DNA of 64,000 nucleotides from Gallionella sp963842555 (GTDB lineage Bacteria; Pseudomonadota; Gammaproteobacteria; Burkholderiales; Gallionellaceae): the NCBI GenBank assembly GCA_963842555.1, contig CAWJHB010000001.1:1-64000 (forward strand). Reading direction: 5' to 3'. The position numbers and the translations under genes were made by a program. Below the pieces are notes generated by a model, which had not been told where the DNA came from, made no database searches, and saw only the letters and a program-made list of their open reading frames with translations. This document shows, piece after piece, positions 8,107-16,392 of the stretch. Numbering within the stretch: the stretch's first letter is position 1; each line of letters starts with the position of its first letter.

Positions 8107-8901
8107 ATGAATGTACCCTCAAACTATTGGGGGGTATGGCAGCGCACCCTCCTTGCAACGAGCGACTGTCTGGATACCAGTTCTCAGGTCTATTGGCTGC
8201 AAACCAGCAGCTGGCATGGCGATATCCGCATCCCAACAAATCGGCCTGATTTTACGAACATCCGGACACTTGCTGATTGCACCCTTGAACAACTCACATG
8301 GCTGGCCAAACAACAGGGCTTTGTCGGCATCACGGCTGTAATGGGCGATCAATGTGAATGGAAACGTGTCATTGATTTCCAGCCCCCATCGGGCATACGT
8401 GACATCGGGAGGATGCGTTTTGAATACCCAGACATATTACTGGAAACTGGCGTTGAGGTTGCCTACAGCGAAAGATGGGAAAGACTAACAGACAACCAGC
8501 GTGAACGTTGCTATGCGCTGCAGCTGCTCGATCATGGTGATCCTGCTGAACCGACCAGTTACGTGCTGGTTTCCGGAAATTATTTCATCTATTCGCGTAA
8601 CCGGCCGGAAAGGCTGGCGCAGGAACCTTTTAAACTTTCTGATCAATTACAACGCGTTCCACAAGTCATGCTGGTTCAGCTACTCGACTTCGAAATTTCA
8701 TTTGGCCTGATCCAGGGGGCAGCCTGTCCTTGGCAAATCACGCTATCCACCCTGCCATGGCGCGAAGGCCATTCGCCCTTTGAAAAGGAACCGGTGCTTA
8801 CCCTGGCCAACGGAATATGCCAGGACTCTGCTTCCGGAAAAACGTGGCGAGTGCTGTGCTGGAAACCGGAGCATCCTGATCACCCCAAACTGGCAAGATA
8901 G
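8107..8901 (+). CDS. conserved hypothetical protein, possibly HRI1/lipocalin-like
   Basis: 264 residues from the ATG at 8107; in-frame ATGs at 8047 and 8065 would add up to 20 residues and no ribosome site decides between them. The protein starts NYWGVWQRTLL and contains SSQVYWLQTSSWHGDIRIP, which recalls the HRI1-type beta-barrel; that link is weak and from memory of the motif only. It is rich in Trp and has no signal peptide. Its last 22 bases overlap the convergent allophanate hydrolase gene, so the two are tail to tail. A role connected with the guanidine operon is possible but not shown. Confidence 0.6.
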   Translation: MNVPSNYWGVWQRTLLATSDCLDTSSQVYWLQTSSWHGDIRIPTNRPDFTNIRTLADCTLEQLTWLAKQQGFVGITAVMGDQCEWKRVIDFQPPSGIRDIGRMRFEYPDILLETGVEVAYSERWERLTDNQRERCYALQLLDHGDPAEPTSYVLVSGNYFIYSRNRPERLAQEPFKLSDQLQRVPQVMLVQLLDFEISFGLIQGAACPWQITLSTLPWREGHSPFEKEPVLTLANGICQDSASGKTWRVLCWKPEHPDHPKLAR

Positions 8902-10652
8902 GTTCGCCAGCCGCCGAAACTGCTTATGTCTACGGCATCAGACACAGCATACTGTTCGCATAGAAAGCCTTTAACCTGCTCACCTGTCTGCAAAGTCACC
9001 GTGCCTATGCATAACGGTGCAGGGATGCCGGCAACGAAGGAGCCAAACGCAGTTGCGGACATCTCCCACACTTCAACTTCGATCGCGCACCCCTGCCCCT
9101 TATCCACCTTAACAAGCCCCGGACGCCACGGCGGGCCGCCGGGAAGCGCGTAAAAACGGTAATCCGGTGCAGTCAGTATCCTGCCTGTCAAACGCGCCCG
9201 GCGTTCGGTCAACTGCCTGTTCAGCGGCATTCCGGAAAGGTGCGCACCGCAAACTGCCACGCTGATCTGCCCGGATGGCACGGCATCAGCGTACGCATCT
9301 TCGCAGCCTCCATTCTGGAAACGTTCCGCAAGATGCAGCAGCGGGACATCCTGGTGGGCAGGTGCAAAAACAGTGATCCCGTAGGGCAGACCGTCGGGTA
9401 TGAATCCGGCAGGAGCTGCTACTGCACTGTAATCCAGCAGGTTCATGAAGTTGGTGTAATAGCCCAAATTCGAGTTCAGTTGTATTGGGTCATTCTGCAT
9501 TTCGGCCACCGTGTAAATGGTTCCAGCGGTTGGTGTCACTATGCAATCCACGCTCTCCCATACACGGTCGCAGGTGCGTTTCAATTCCTGCAAGCGGTAC
9601 GTTCCGGCAAATGCGTCCGCAGCACTGAACCCTCGTGCAGCAACGATGATTTCGTAAGTAACCGGAAATAGAGCGCTCTGTTTGGCCTCTATGAAATCGC
9701 GTATTGCGAGATAACGCTCCGCGACCCATGCTCCCTCATAGAGCAAACGCGCAGCTTCAACGAAAGGATCAAAATCAATCATGGTTTTGCGGCCACCCAT
9801 TCGTTCGAGTCTTGCAACCGCCAGATCGAATAATCGCTCGGCATCCTGATTTCCGAAGAACTGTAGCTGCTCGCGCTGCGGCACCCCAAAGTCGAATGTT
9901 GTGGCCTTACCAAAATCAAAGCCATGCGCCTGCACCGGGCGGGAATACGGATCCAGAGGATCGAAACCTGCAGCCACACCAAGTACGCGATTCGCATCCT
10001 CCGCCGTCAAAGCAAAGATTGTAACTGCATCCAGAGAACGGCAGGCCGGTACGACCCCGCTGGTGGAAAGAAGGCCGCACGTCGGCTTGAGTCCGACCAG
10101 ATTGTTGAATGCGGCGGGGACACGGCCCGACCCCGCTGTGTCGGTGCCCAGACTGAAACTCACCTGCCCCAGCGCCAGCGCAACGGCTGAACCGGAACTG
10201 GATCCACCGGAAATATAGCGAGTATCGTACGGGTTTAGACAAGCACCATAAGGCGATCGCGTGCCATTCAGGCCGGTGGCAAACTGGTCCAGATTGGTCT
10301 TTCCGATCGGGATTGCTCCGGCATCTATGAGGCGCTGGACAACTGGCGCACTCTTGCCGGGCACGTAGCTGAACTCCGGACAGGCCGCCGTGGTCGGCAC
10401 ACCAGCCAGATCGATATTATCCTTGATCGCAAACGGAATACCATACAACGGCTGGGACGCCATACCCTTCTGTTCCACAGCCTGCGCATAAGCCAGCAAT
10501 TGCTCCAGCGACAGCTTGTGTATCCAGGCGTGATGCGGATCGTTCGCGATATGCACAAAAATTTGCTCGACCATCCGGCTGGGGGTCAGCCCGCCTTTTG
10601 CATAGCATTCCAGCAATGAAGAGATGTCACCTAACGCAAGAGCTTGTTCCAT
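8880..10652 (-). CDS. atzF: allophanate hydrolase
   Basis: 590 residues from ATG 10652, which has an AGGA site; an ATG at 10667 in the same frame overlaps the carboxylase gene and has none. The amidase-signature domain fills the first 450 residues: the catalytic lysine in FAIKDNIDLAGVPTT, the glycine/serine-rich GGSSSGSAVALALGQ and the nucleophilic serine in GTDTAGSGRVPA. A C-terminal domain (about 460-590) is typical of AtzF/DUR1 allophanate hydrolases. It splits allophanate into CO2 and ammonia. It is the last gene of the ten-gene operon and is translationally coupled to the carboxylase (overlap of the stop region). Confidence 0.93.
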   Translation of the reverse strand: MEQALALGDISSLLECYAKGGLTPSRMVEQIFVHIANDPHHAWIHKLSLEQLLAYAQAVEQKGMASQPLYGIPFAIKDNIDLAGVPTTAACPEFSYVPGKSAPVVQRLIDAGAIPIGKTNLDQFATGLNGTRSPYGACLNPYDTRYISGGSSSGSAVALALGQVSFSLGTDTAGSGRVPAAFNNLVGLKPTCGLLSTSGVVPACRSLDAVTIFALTAEDANRVLGVAAGFDPLDPYSRPVQAHGFDFGKATTFDFGVPQREQLQFFGNQDAERLFDLAVARLERMGGRKTMIDFDPFVEAARLLYEGAWVAERYLAIRDFIEAKQSALFPVTYEIIVAARGFSAADAFAGTYRLQELKRTCDRVWESVDCIVTPTAGTIYTVAEMQNDPIQLNSNLGYYTNFMNLLDYSAVAAPAGFIPDGLPYGITVFAPAHQDVPLLHLAERFQNGGCEDAYADAVPSGQISVAVCGAHLSGMPLNRQLTERRARLTGRILTAPDYRFYALPGGPPWRPGLVKVDKGQGCAIEVEVWEMSATAFGSFVAGIPAPLCIGTVTLQTGEQVKGFLCEQYAVSDAVDISSFGGWRTYLASLG

Positions 10653-10656
10653 CCTG

Positions 10657-13600
10657 CTATTCCTCATGGATGATCAACAGCACCTGCCCGGCTGACACAT
10701 GTCCGCCTTCCTTGCTGAACACCTGTAGCACCTTGCCGTTGACCGGTGCGACAACGGCGATCTCCATTTTCATCGATTCCACCACCAGCACCGGACTGCC
10801 TGCAGTAACCCGCTGGCCTTCCTTGACCAGCATCTTCCACACCGTGCCGGTCACGTGCGAACTGACGGCACGCGCACCGGCGGGCAGATCCAGTTCACTC
10901 TGCGTGTCTGCCTCACTGAGCGCGACATCGCTGACATATTCCGCCTGGCCGCTATCACGCCAGCGTTCGCGTTCGGCTTCGAATGCTGCCTGCTGGGTGG
11001 CTTTGAATGCATTGATGCCGGCGGCATGTTGCTGCAGGAATGCGTTGTATTGTTTCAGGCTGAAAGTGGTTTCTTCCACACGCAAATTGAAGCGGCCGGA
11101 AATGAAATCCTTGCGCAATTCGATCAGTTCGGTTGCGCTTACCGGATAGAAACGGATCTGGTCGAAGAAACGCAGCAGCCATGGTTTGCCATCCTTGAAG
11201 TCGTGGGTCTGCAAATAGCGGTTCCACATCTGCACGGTGCGCCCGACAAACTGGTAGCCGCCCGGTCCTTCCATGCCATATACGCAAAGATACGCACCGC
11301 CGATACCTACTGCATTCTCCGGCGTCCAGGTGCGCGCGGGGTTGTACTTGGTGGTTACCAGGCGATGGCGCGGATCGACCGGCGTGGCCACGGGCGCACC
11401 CAGGTACACATCCCCCAGCCCCATCACCAGATAGCTCGCCTCAAACAGGATGCGCTGCACATCAGCTATGCTGTCCAGTCCGTTGATGCGGCGGATGAAC
11501 TCGATGTTGCTCGGGCACCATGGCGCATCCTTGCGCACCGACTGCATGTATTTATCGATGGCGAGTTTTGTCGCGGCATCATCCCAGGATAACGGCAGAT
11601 GCACGATGCGAGCCGGTACCTGCATATCCCCGATGGCGGGCAATTTGTTCTCCACCGCGACCAACAGGTTCAGTAGTTTGTCGCGCGGAAGAATGCGCGC
11701 ATCGAAATGGATTTGCAGCGAACGGATGCCCGGCGTCAAATCCATGATGCCCGTGATGCGATTTTCATCCATTTCGCGCTGCACCCATTCCATCAGCGCA
11801 TGGACGCGGAAACGCAGATTGAGGTCCAACACCAGCGGGCCATATTCAACCAGCAGGTTGCGGTCGCCGGATTGGCGGTACACGACCTGCACCTGTGTCG
11901 CGCTTTGCGGGATGCGGTGCAGAACCGTGCTACCCATAGTACTAGCCTGCGGCATTGCGATGAATTGTTTCGGAAGGCGCAATAGGCTGATGGTTTTGTC
12001 CTGCAATCTTTCCAGATAGTTCGCCTGCTCCAGCGTCATCCAGCGAAAACGCACGGAGTCGCCGGGCTTGAGTTGCCCGGTCTTCCAAAGCTCGCCATGG
12101 GCGATGGTCACCGGGCACACGAAGCCGCCCAGGCTGGGACCGTCCGGCCCCAATATCACCGGCATGTCGCCGGTGAAATCCACCGCGCCTATGGCATAGG
12201 CATTGTCGTGTATGTTCGACGGGTGCAATCCCGCCTCGCCGCCATCGCTGCGCGCCCATTGCGGCTTGGGGCCGATCAGGCGCACGCCGGTGCGATTGGA
12301 GTTGTGGTGGACTTCCCAGTCGACGGCAAACAGATTGTCAATGTCCCCTTCGGTGAAAAAATCCGGGGCGCCGTGCGGTCCATACAGCACGCCGATCTCC
12401 CATGTGCCGGTGTATTGCGGAACCAGTTCAGCGGCAAGTTGGCGATGGGTAAAGTCATCTGCCGGACGGATATGCAGCACATCGCCGGCACGCAAGGTGC
12501 GCCCGGCATGGCCGCCAAACTGGCCCAGGGTGAACGTGGATTTGCTGCCGAGATAATCGGGCACCTGCAGGCCATCCTTCACGGCGAGATAGGCGCGGCA
12601 TCCTTTGCCCAGCAACTTGCCGAACTGCAGCACCGAACCGGCCTTGACCGCGCAGCTTTGCCATTGCATCACTGGCTTGCCGTCCAATAGTGCTTCGATA
12701 GGCGCGCCGCTTATCGCGATCACGCTGTCGCAATTGAAACGCAGCGTCGGTCCGGTAAAGGTGATTTCCAGCGCCGCCACTTCTTCGGCATTGCCCGCCA
12801 GGCGATTGGCGAGGCGGAATGCCAGGCTGTCCATCGGGCCGGAGGGCGGCACTCCGATATGCCAATAGCCCAGTCGCCCCGGGTAATCCTGCACAGTGGT
12901 TTGCACGCCGGGCTCGATCACGTCGATGGTATGAGCAAGATAATGAAGGCCCCCCAGGAAGCGCGTAGTCTGGAGTCCGTCGCGGAACACCGGTTCGCGC
13001 AATATCTGTTGCAGATAGTCCAGGTTGGTTTCGATACCGTGCAACGCGGTGCTTTCCAGCACGGCTTGCAGTTTGCCAATTGCCTGGGCGCGGTTCGCAC
13101 CATGCACGATGATCTTCGCCAGCATCGGGTCATAGTATGGCGTCACTTCCACACCACGCTCCACCCAGGTTTCGATGCGGGCGTCGGCCGGGAAATCAGC
13201 CGCAGTCAGCGTGCCACAGGAGGGCTGGAAATCCTTGGATGGATTTTCTGCATATACACGCACCTGAATGGAAGCACCACGCGGCTCGATGTCGAACGAG
13301 CTCAAGTCCGGCAGATCACCAGCAGCCTGCCGGACCATCCATTCCACCAAGTCTATGCCGGTAACCTCCTCCGTCACCCCATGCTCCACCTGCAAGCGCG
13401 TGTTGACCTCAAGGAAATAGAACTCGCCTGTTGCGGCATCAAGGATATATTCCACTGTGCCAGCTGACTGATAGCTGACCGCCTGGCCCAGCCGCACGGC
13501 TGTCTCCAGCATGGCCTGTCTTAGCCGGGGTGCAAGATTGGGGGCAGGGGTCTCTTCTATCACCTTCTGGTTACGGCGCTGCACAGAACAATCGCGTTCG

Positions 13601-14271
13601 CCCAGTGCGATGACACCACCCTTCCCGTCACCAAAAATCTGCACTTCGATATGGCGCGCATTCTCCACATACTTTTCCAGATAGAGGCCGGCATCCTTGA
13701 AGTTGTTCTGCGCCAGAAATTTCACCGACTCGTAGGCATCGGACAAGTCGTCCTTGTTCCAGCACAAACGCATGCCAATGCCGCCGCCGCCGGCCGTGCT
13801 TTTCAGCATCACCGGGTAGTCGATATGCGCCGCTTCGCGCAGTGCATCTTCCACGCTATCCAGCAACCCGGTCCCCGGCAACAGTGGTACCAGGTTCTGT
13901 TGTGCCAGTTCACGTGCCGTATGCTTTAAGCCGAAGGCGCGCATCTGCTCCGGGGTCGGACCGATGAAATCCAGTCCTTGTGCCGCGCAGTGCTCTGCAA
14001 AATCCGCCTTCTCGCTGAGGAAGCCATAACCTGGGTGGATGGCTTGCGCACCGCTCTGTCGTGCGATCTCCAGTATCTTGTCGGCGCGCAGGTAGCTTTC
14101 TGCGGCAACGCCGCTGCCGATGCAATATGCTTCATCCGCCTCTGCTACATGGCGCGACAGGGCATCGGCATCGGTATAAACCGCGACGCTTTTCACACCC
14201 ATACTGCGCAGGGTGCGGATGATGCGACAGGCAATGGCACCACGATTTGCGATCAGGACTTTCTTGAACAT
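10657..14271 (-). CDS. urea carboxylase-type biotin enzyme, probable guanidine carboxylase
   Basis: 1,204 residues in the usual order: biotin carboxylase (about 1-450) with the ATP-grasp loop STAGGGGIGM and EVNTRLQVEHGVTEE; the carboxyltransferase made of KipA/KipI-like halves (about 460-1080); and a C-terminal biotin carrier domain with the biotinyl lysine in VESMKMEI (about 1168). It makes an ATP- and bicarbonate-dependent N-carboxylated product that allophanate hydrolase finally breaks down. Enzymes encoded next to two DUF1989 proteins, as here, have been shown to prefer guanidine. That assignment rests on context; I cannot read substrate choice from the active site. Separated by 97 bp from the upstream DUF1989 gene. 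Confidence 0.9.
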   Translation of the reverse strand: MFKKVLIANRGAIACRIIRTLRSMGVKSVAVYTDADALSRHVAEADEAYCIGSGVAAESYLRADKILEIARQSGAQAIHPGYGFLSEKADFAEHCAAQGLDFIGPTPEQMRAFGLKHTARELAQQNLVPLLPGTGLLDSVEDALREAAHIDYPVMLKSTAGGGGIGMRLCWNKDDLSDAYESVKFLAQNNFKDAGLYLEKYVENARHIEVQIFGDGKGGVIALGERDCSVQRRNQKVIEETPAPNLAPRLRQAMLETAVRLGQAVSYQSAGTVEYILDAATGEFYFLEVNTRLQVEHGVTEEVTGIDLVEWMVRQAAGDLPDLSSFDIEPRGASIQVRVYAENPSKDFQPSCGTLTAADFPADARIETWVERGVEVTPYYDPMLAKIIVHGANRAQAIGKLQAVLESTALHGIETNLDYLQQILREPVFRDGLQTTRFLGGLHYLAHTIDVIEPGVQTTVQDYPGRLGYWHIGVPPSGPMDSLAFRLANRLAGNAEEVAALEITFTGPTLRFNCDSVIAISGAPIEALLDGKPVMQWQSCAVKAGSVLQFGKLLGKGCRAYLAVKDGLQVPDYLGSKSTFTLGQFGGHAGRTLRAGDVLHIRPADDFTHRQLAAELVPQYTGTWEIGVLYGPHGAPDFFTEGDIDNLFAVDWEVHHNSNRTGVRLIGPKPQWARSDGGEAGLHPSNIHDNAYAIGAVDFTGDMPVILGPDGPSLGGFVCPVTIAHGELWKTGQLKPGDSVRFRWMTLEQANYLERLQDKTISLLRLPKQFIAMPQASTMGSTVLHRIPQSATQVQVVYRQSGDRNLLVEYGPLVLDLNLRFRVHALMEWVQREMDENRITGIMDLTPGIRSLQIHFDARILPRDKLLNLLVAVENKLPAIGDMQVPARIVHLPLSWDDAATKLAIDKYMQSVRKDAPWCPSNIEFIRRINGLDSIADVQRILFEASYLVMGLGDVYLGAPVATPVDPRHRLVTTKYNPARTWTPENAVGIGGAYLCVYGMEGPGGYQFVGRTVQMWNRYLQTHDFKDGKPWLLRFFDQIRFYPVSATELIELRKDFISGRFNLRVEETTFSLKQYNAFLQQHAAGINAFKATQQAAFEAERERWRDSGQAEYVSDVALSEADTQSELDLPAGARAVSSHVTGTVWKMLVKEGQRVTAGSPVLVVESMKMEIAVVAPVNGKVLQVFSKEGGHVSAGQVLLIIHEE

Positions 14272-14283
14272 CTTCCACTTGGT

Positions 14284-14325
14284 GCGGGACGTCCCGCTTT
14301 TGTTTTACATCGCGGGTCGTCCCGC
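14284..14325. repeat. pair of GC-rich palindromes between cgdA-like and carboxylase genes
   Basis: GCGGGACGTCCCGC (14284-14297) is a perfect palindrome, and GCGGGTCGTCCCGC (14312-14325) a one-base variant, 28 bp apart. They fill the only sizeable gap in the lower half of the operon. They may form RNA hairpins that set the level of the carboxylase message, or bind a protein. Confidence 0.6.
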
Positions 14326-14368
14326 AATGAGATTGGTACACAGGAACCGCAGCGAGGCGTTCACGCCC

Positions 14369-15028
14369 TTACTGCGGGTCCCACAACAGGAACCGTGCCG
14401 GAGTAGGATTATACGCATTGCAGGGATTGTTGAGCTGCGGACAGTTGGAGACCAGCATCCAGATATCCATCTCGGCACGCAATTCCACGTATTTGCCTGG
14501 CGCCGAGACGCCATCCGCAAACGTAAGCTGGCCTTCAGCGGTGACCGGCACGTTCATGAAAAAATTGACATTGGGCACGAGGTCGCGCTTGCCAATACCG
14601 ATGTCGGCGTGCTGCAGCGCGATCAGGTAGTTGTCGCGGCAGTTGTGCATGAACTTCTTTTGCAGGGCATATCGCACGGTATTGCTCTCGGCTGCACAAG
14701 CGCCGCCAAGCGTATCGTGACGCCCGCAGGTATCGGCCACGATGGTGAGCATCGGGTTTGCGTCGCAACTATAGAGCACCGAATCCGTGGTGAGATAAAT
14801 CCCGCCTTGGCGCAGCAGGGTTTGCGTCGCGCTGTAATGTTCTGTGGGGTCGTGGCGGTTGTAAAAGATCACGTCCACCGCCTGATTACCTTCCATATCC
14901 ACGATGCGCAGGATCTGGCCCTTGCCGATTGCCAGCAAGTATGGTTCACCGGAAGGGAGGGTGTAGTCGAGTACTGCTTGGGTCGGATTGAGCATACTTT
15001 CCCTGATGCGAATGGCTGCGGCAGTCAT
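14369..15028 (-). CDS. cgdA: DUF1989 protein, urea carboxylase-associated protein 1; probable carboxyguanidine deiminase subunit
   Basis: 219 residues. DUF1989 fold with DVIFYN (about residue 54), CGRHDTLGGAC (about 99), CRDNY, VNFFMNVPV and C-terminal NCPQLNNPCNAYNPTP, whose His and Cys residues probably bind a metal. Formerly annotated only as 'urea carboxylase-associated', this pair of proteins has been shown to be the heteromeric carboxyguanidine deiminase CgdAB, which turns carboxyguanidine into allophanate and ammonia. The name cgdA for this, the cysteine-containing member, is provisional. It lies 12 bases downstream of the second DUF1989 gene. Confidence 0.85.
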   Translation of the reverse strand: MTAAAIRIRESMLNPTQAVLDYTLPSGEPYLLAIGKGQILRIVDMEGNQAVDVIFYNRHDPTEHYSATQTLLRQGGIYLTTDSVLYSCDANPMLTIVADTCGRHDTLGGACAAESNTVRYALQKKFMHNCRDNYLIALQHADIGIGKRDLVPNVNFFMNVPVTAEGQLTFADGVSAPGKYVELRAEMDIWMLVSNCPQLNNPCNAYNPTPARFLLWDPQ

Positions 15029-15040
15029 GGCTTGTTTCCT

Positions 15041-15847
15041 TCAGGTCAAGTAGAGCAACTCGGCGTTATGGATGGCGCGTGCATTTTCCGGACGGAATGA
15101 GCGGCAGTAATCATCCTTGGGCGCAGGGCCCGATCGCCACACGGCCAATCCGACCTTTCCCGGGGCATATGCCGGGGCCGGATCCAACGGATGGGGTGCA
15201 GTAGAAAATGCCATCAGTACATCCATCTCCATGCGCAACTCCACGTAGTCGCCGGCCTTGCAATGCCGGGATGCAAAATGAAAGCGACCCTCGGCGTCCA
15301 CGCTGACCTTGGAAAAGAAATTCACCGGAGCGATCAGGTCACGCTTGGACAGGCCATGCTTGCCGATCTCGATCAACAGGCCATCGCGACCAGAGCGATA
15401 CATGCCGTTGCGGGCGGTCTGGAAATTCCGTTCGCCGTATTTTTCAAGCATACGCTGATCATCCAGCAACAGCCCTAGCGGGTCGTGCCAGCCCACGCTG
15501 TCGGCGGTAATGGATGCCAGGGCCCGGCCCATGTCGCTCATCAGTACATGACCACGTGTGTAATGGGCCGTGTGCTGTGCCTTGAGAGAGTCCGGCATGT
15601 TGTAGCGCTCCAGTTTCTCCATAGCCGAATAGAGTACTACGCTGATATTGGCGCGCTCATCCAGCGCTGTCATGCGCAGGGTGCTCCCACGTGGCAGTAC
15701 ATAGGACCAGTGCCCTCCTCCGGGCACCAGTTCAGAAAACAACACCTTGTCTGCCGCGAGGTCGGACGCAAAGCGGCGCCAATGGGCGATGGCATCCACT
15801 GGATCGCTTATCGGCGGATTATCGTTTCTACCAGAAATGTCTTCCAT
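15041..15847 (-). CDS. cgdB: DUF1989 protein, urea carboxylase-associated protein 2; probable carboxyguanidine deiminase subunit
   Basis: 268 residues, longer at the N-terminus than its partner. It has the same core: VVLYSAMEKLERYN, SVGWHDPLG in place of GRHDTLGGAC, RNGMYRSGRDGLLIEIGKHG and VNFFSKVSVDAEG. Some putative metal-binding cysteines of the partner are missing, which fits a heteromeric enzyme in which only one type of subunit carries the complete site. It would act between the carboxylase and allophanate hydrolase. It sits 12 bases before the cgdA-like gene and 19 bases after the NikR-like gene, all in one transcript. Confidence 0.83.
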   Translation of the reverse strand: MEDISGRNDNPPISDPVDAIAHWRRFASDLAADKVLFSELVPGGGHWSYVLPRGSTLRMTALDERANISVVLYSAMEKLERYNMPDSLKAQHTAHYTRGHVLMSDMGRALASITADSVGWHDPLGLLLDDQRMLEKYGERNFQTARNGMYRSGRDGLLIEIGKHGLSKRDLIAPVNFFSKVSVDAEGRFHFASRHCKAGDYVELRMEMDVLMAFSTAPHPLDPAPAYAPGKVGLAVWRSGPAPKDDYCRSFRPENARAIHNAELLYLT

Positions 15848-15866
15848 GTGGTCTTTCTTTCAGTTG

Positions 15867-16382
15867 TCACTTAGTGGAACGCTTGAACGAACCTTGCAGT
15901 GCTGATTGTGGACCGGTACTCTTTTCCGGTAATGGATGTACAGGAGGAATGACGGCCGCTAGTAGCTGTAATCGGCCGGTGATGATGCCGCGCAGGGTGA
16001 TCATCTCGTTGGCAACTTCCTGCAATTTGGCGGCAGGTCCTTGCACCAGTATGACCTCCATCATCTGATCCTCCGTAAGGTGCACATGCAGGGAACTGAT
16101 CACCTCGTCAATGTACTGGTACTGGAGGTCTGCCAGCCTTTTCTGCAAGCCGCGCGTCAGGCGGTCGTAAAGCAGCGTGATGGTTCCTACCATCACTTCA
16201 TTGCCCAAGGTGCGTTTGTGTTCGGCGAGCTGGTAATTCACCATGTCACCTATGGCTTGGGAACGACTTACATATCCGCGGCTCTTTACCATCCGATCCA
16301 GCTCCGTCAGGAGATGGGGCGCCAGCGAGATACTGGCGCGACTGACCAGGCTCGAGATCTTCTCCTTGCGTATGGTTTTCAT
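15867..16382 (-). CDS. NikR-like ribbon-helix-helix regulator with altered nickel site
   Basis: 171 residues from ATG 16382 with AAAGGAT upstream. An N-terminal ribbon-helix-helix DNA-binding domain (ISLAPHLLTELDRM, YVSRSQAIGDMVNYQL) precedes the ACT-like tetramer domain of NikR. Compared with E. coli NikR, the two ligands in LHVH are kept (H87, H89), but H76 falls on Tyr and C95 on Met (EDQMMEV). High-affinity square-planar nickel binding is therefore unlikely. The extra C-terminal tail (about 35 residues, Pro/Ser-rich) is also unusual. Placed inside the guanidine operon, it is most simply its own regulator, probably acting on the palindrome at 21582-21611. Confidence 0.8.
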   Translation of the reverse strand: MKTIRKEKISSLVSRASISLAPHLLTELDRMVKSRGYVSRSQAIGDMVNYQLAEHKRTLGNEVMVGTITLLYDRLTRGLQKRLADLQYQYIDEVISSLHVHLTEDQMMEVILVQGPAAKLQEVANEMITLRGIITGRLQLLAAVIPPVHPLPEKSTGPQSALQGSFKRSTK

Positions 16383-16392
16383 CTGCGATCCT

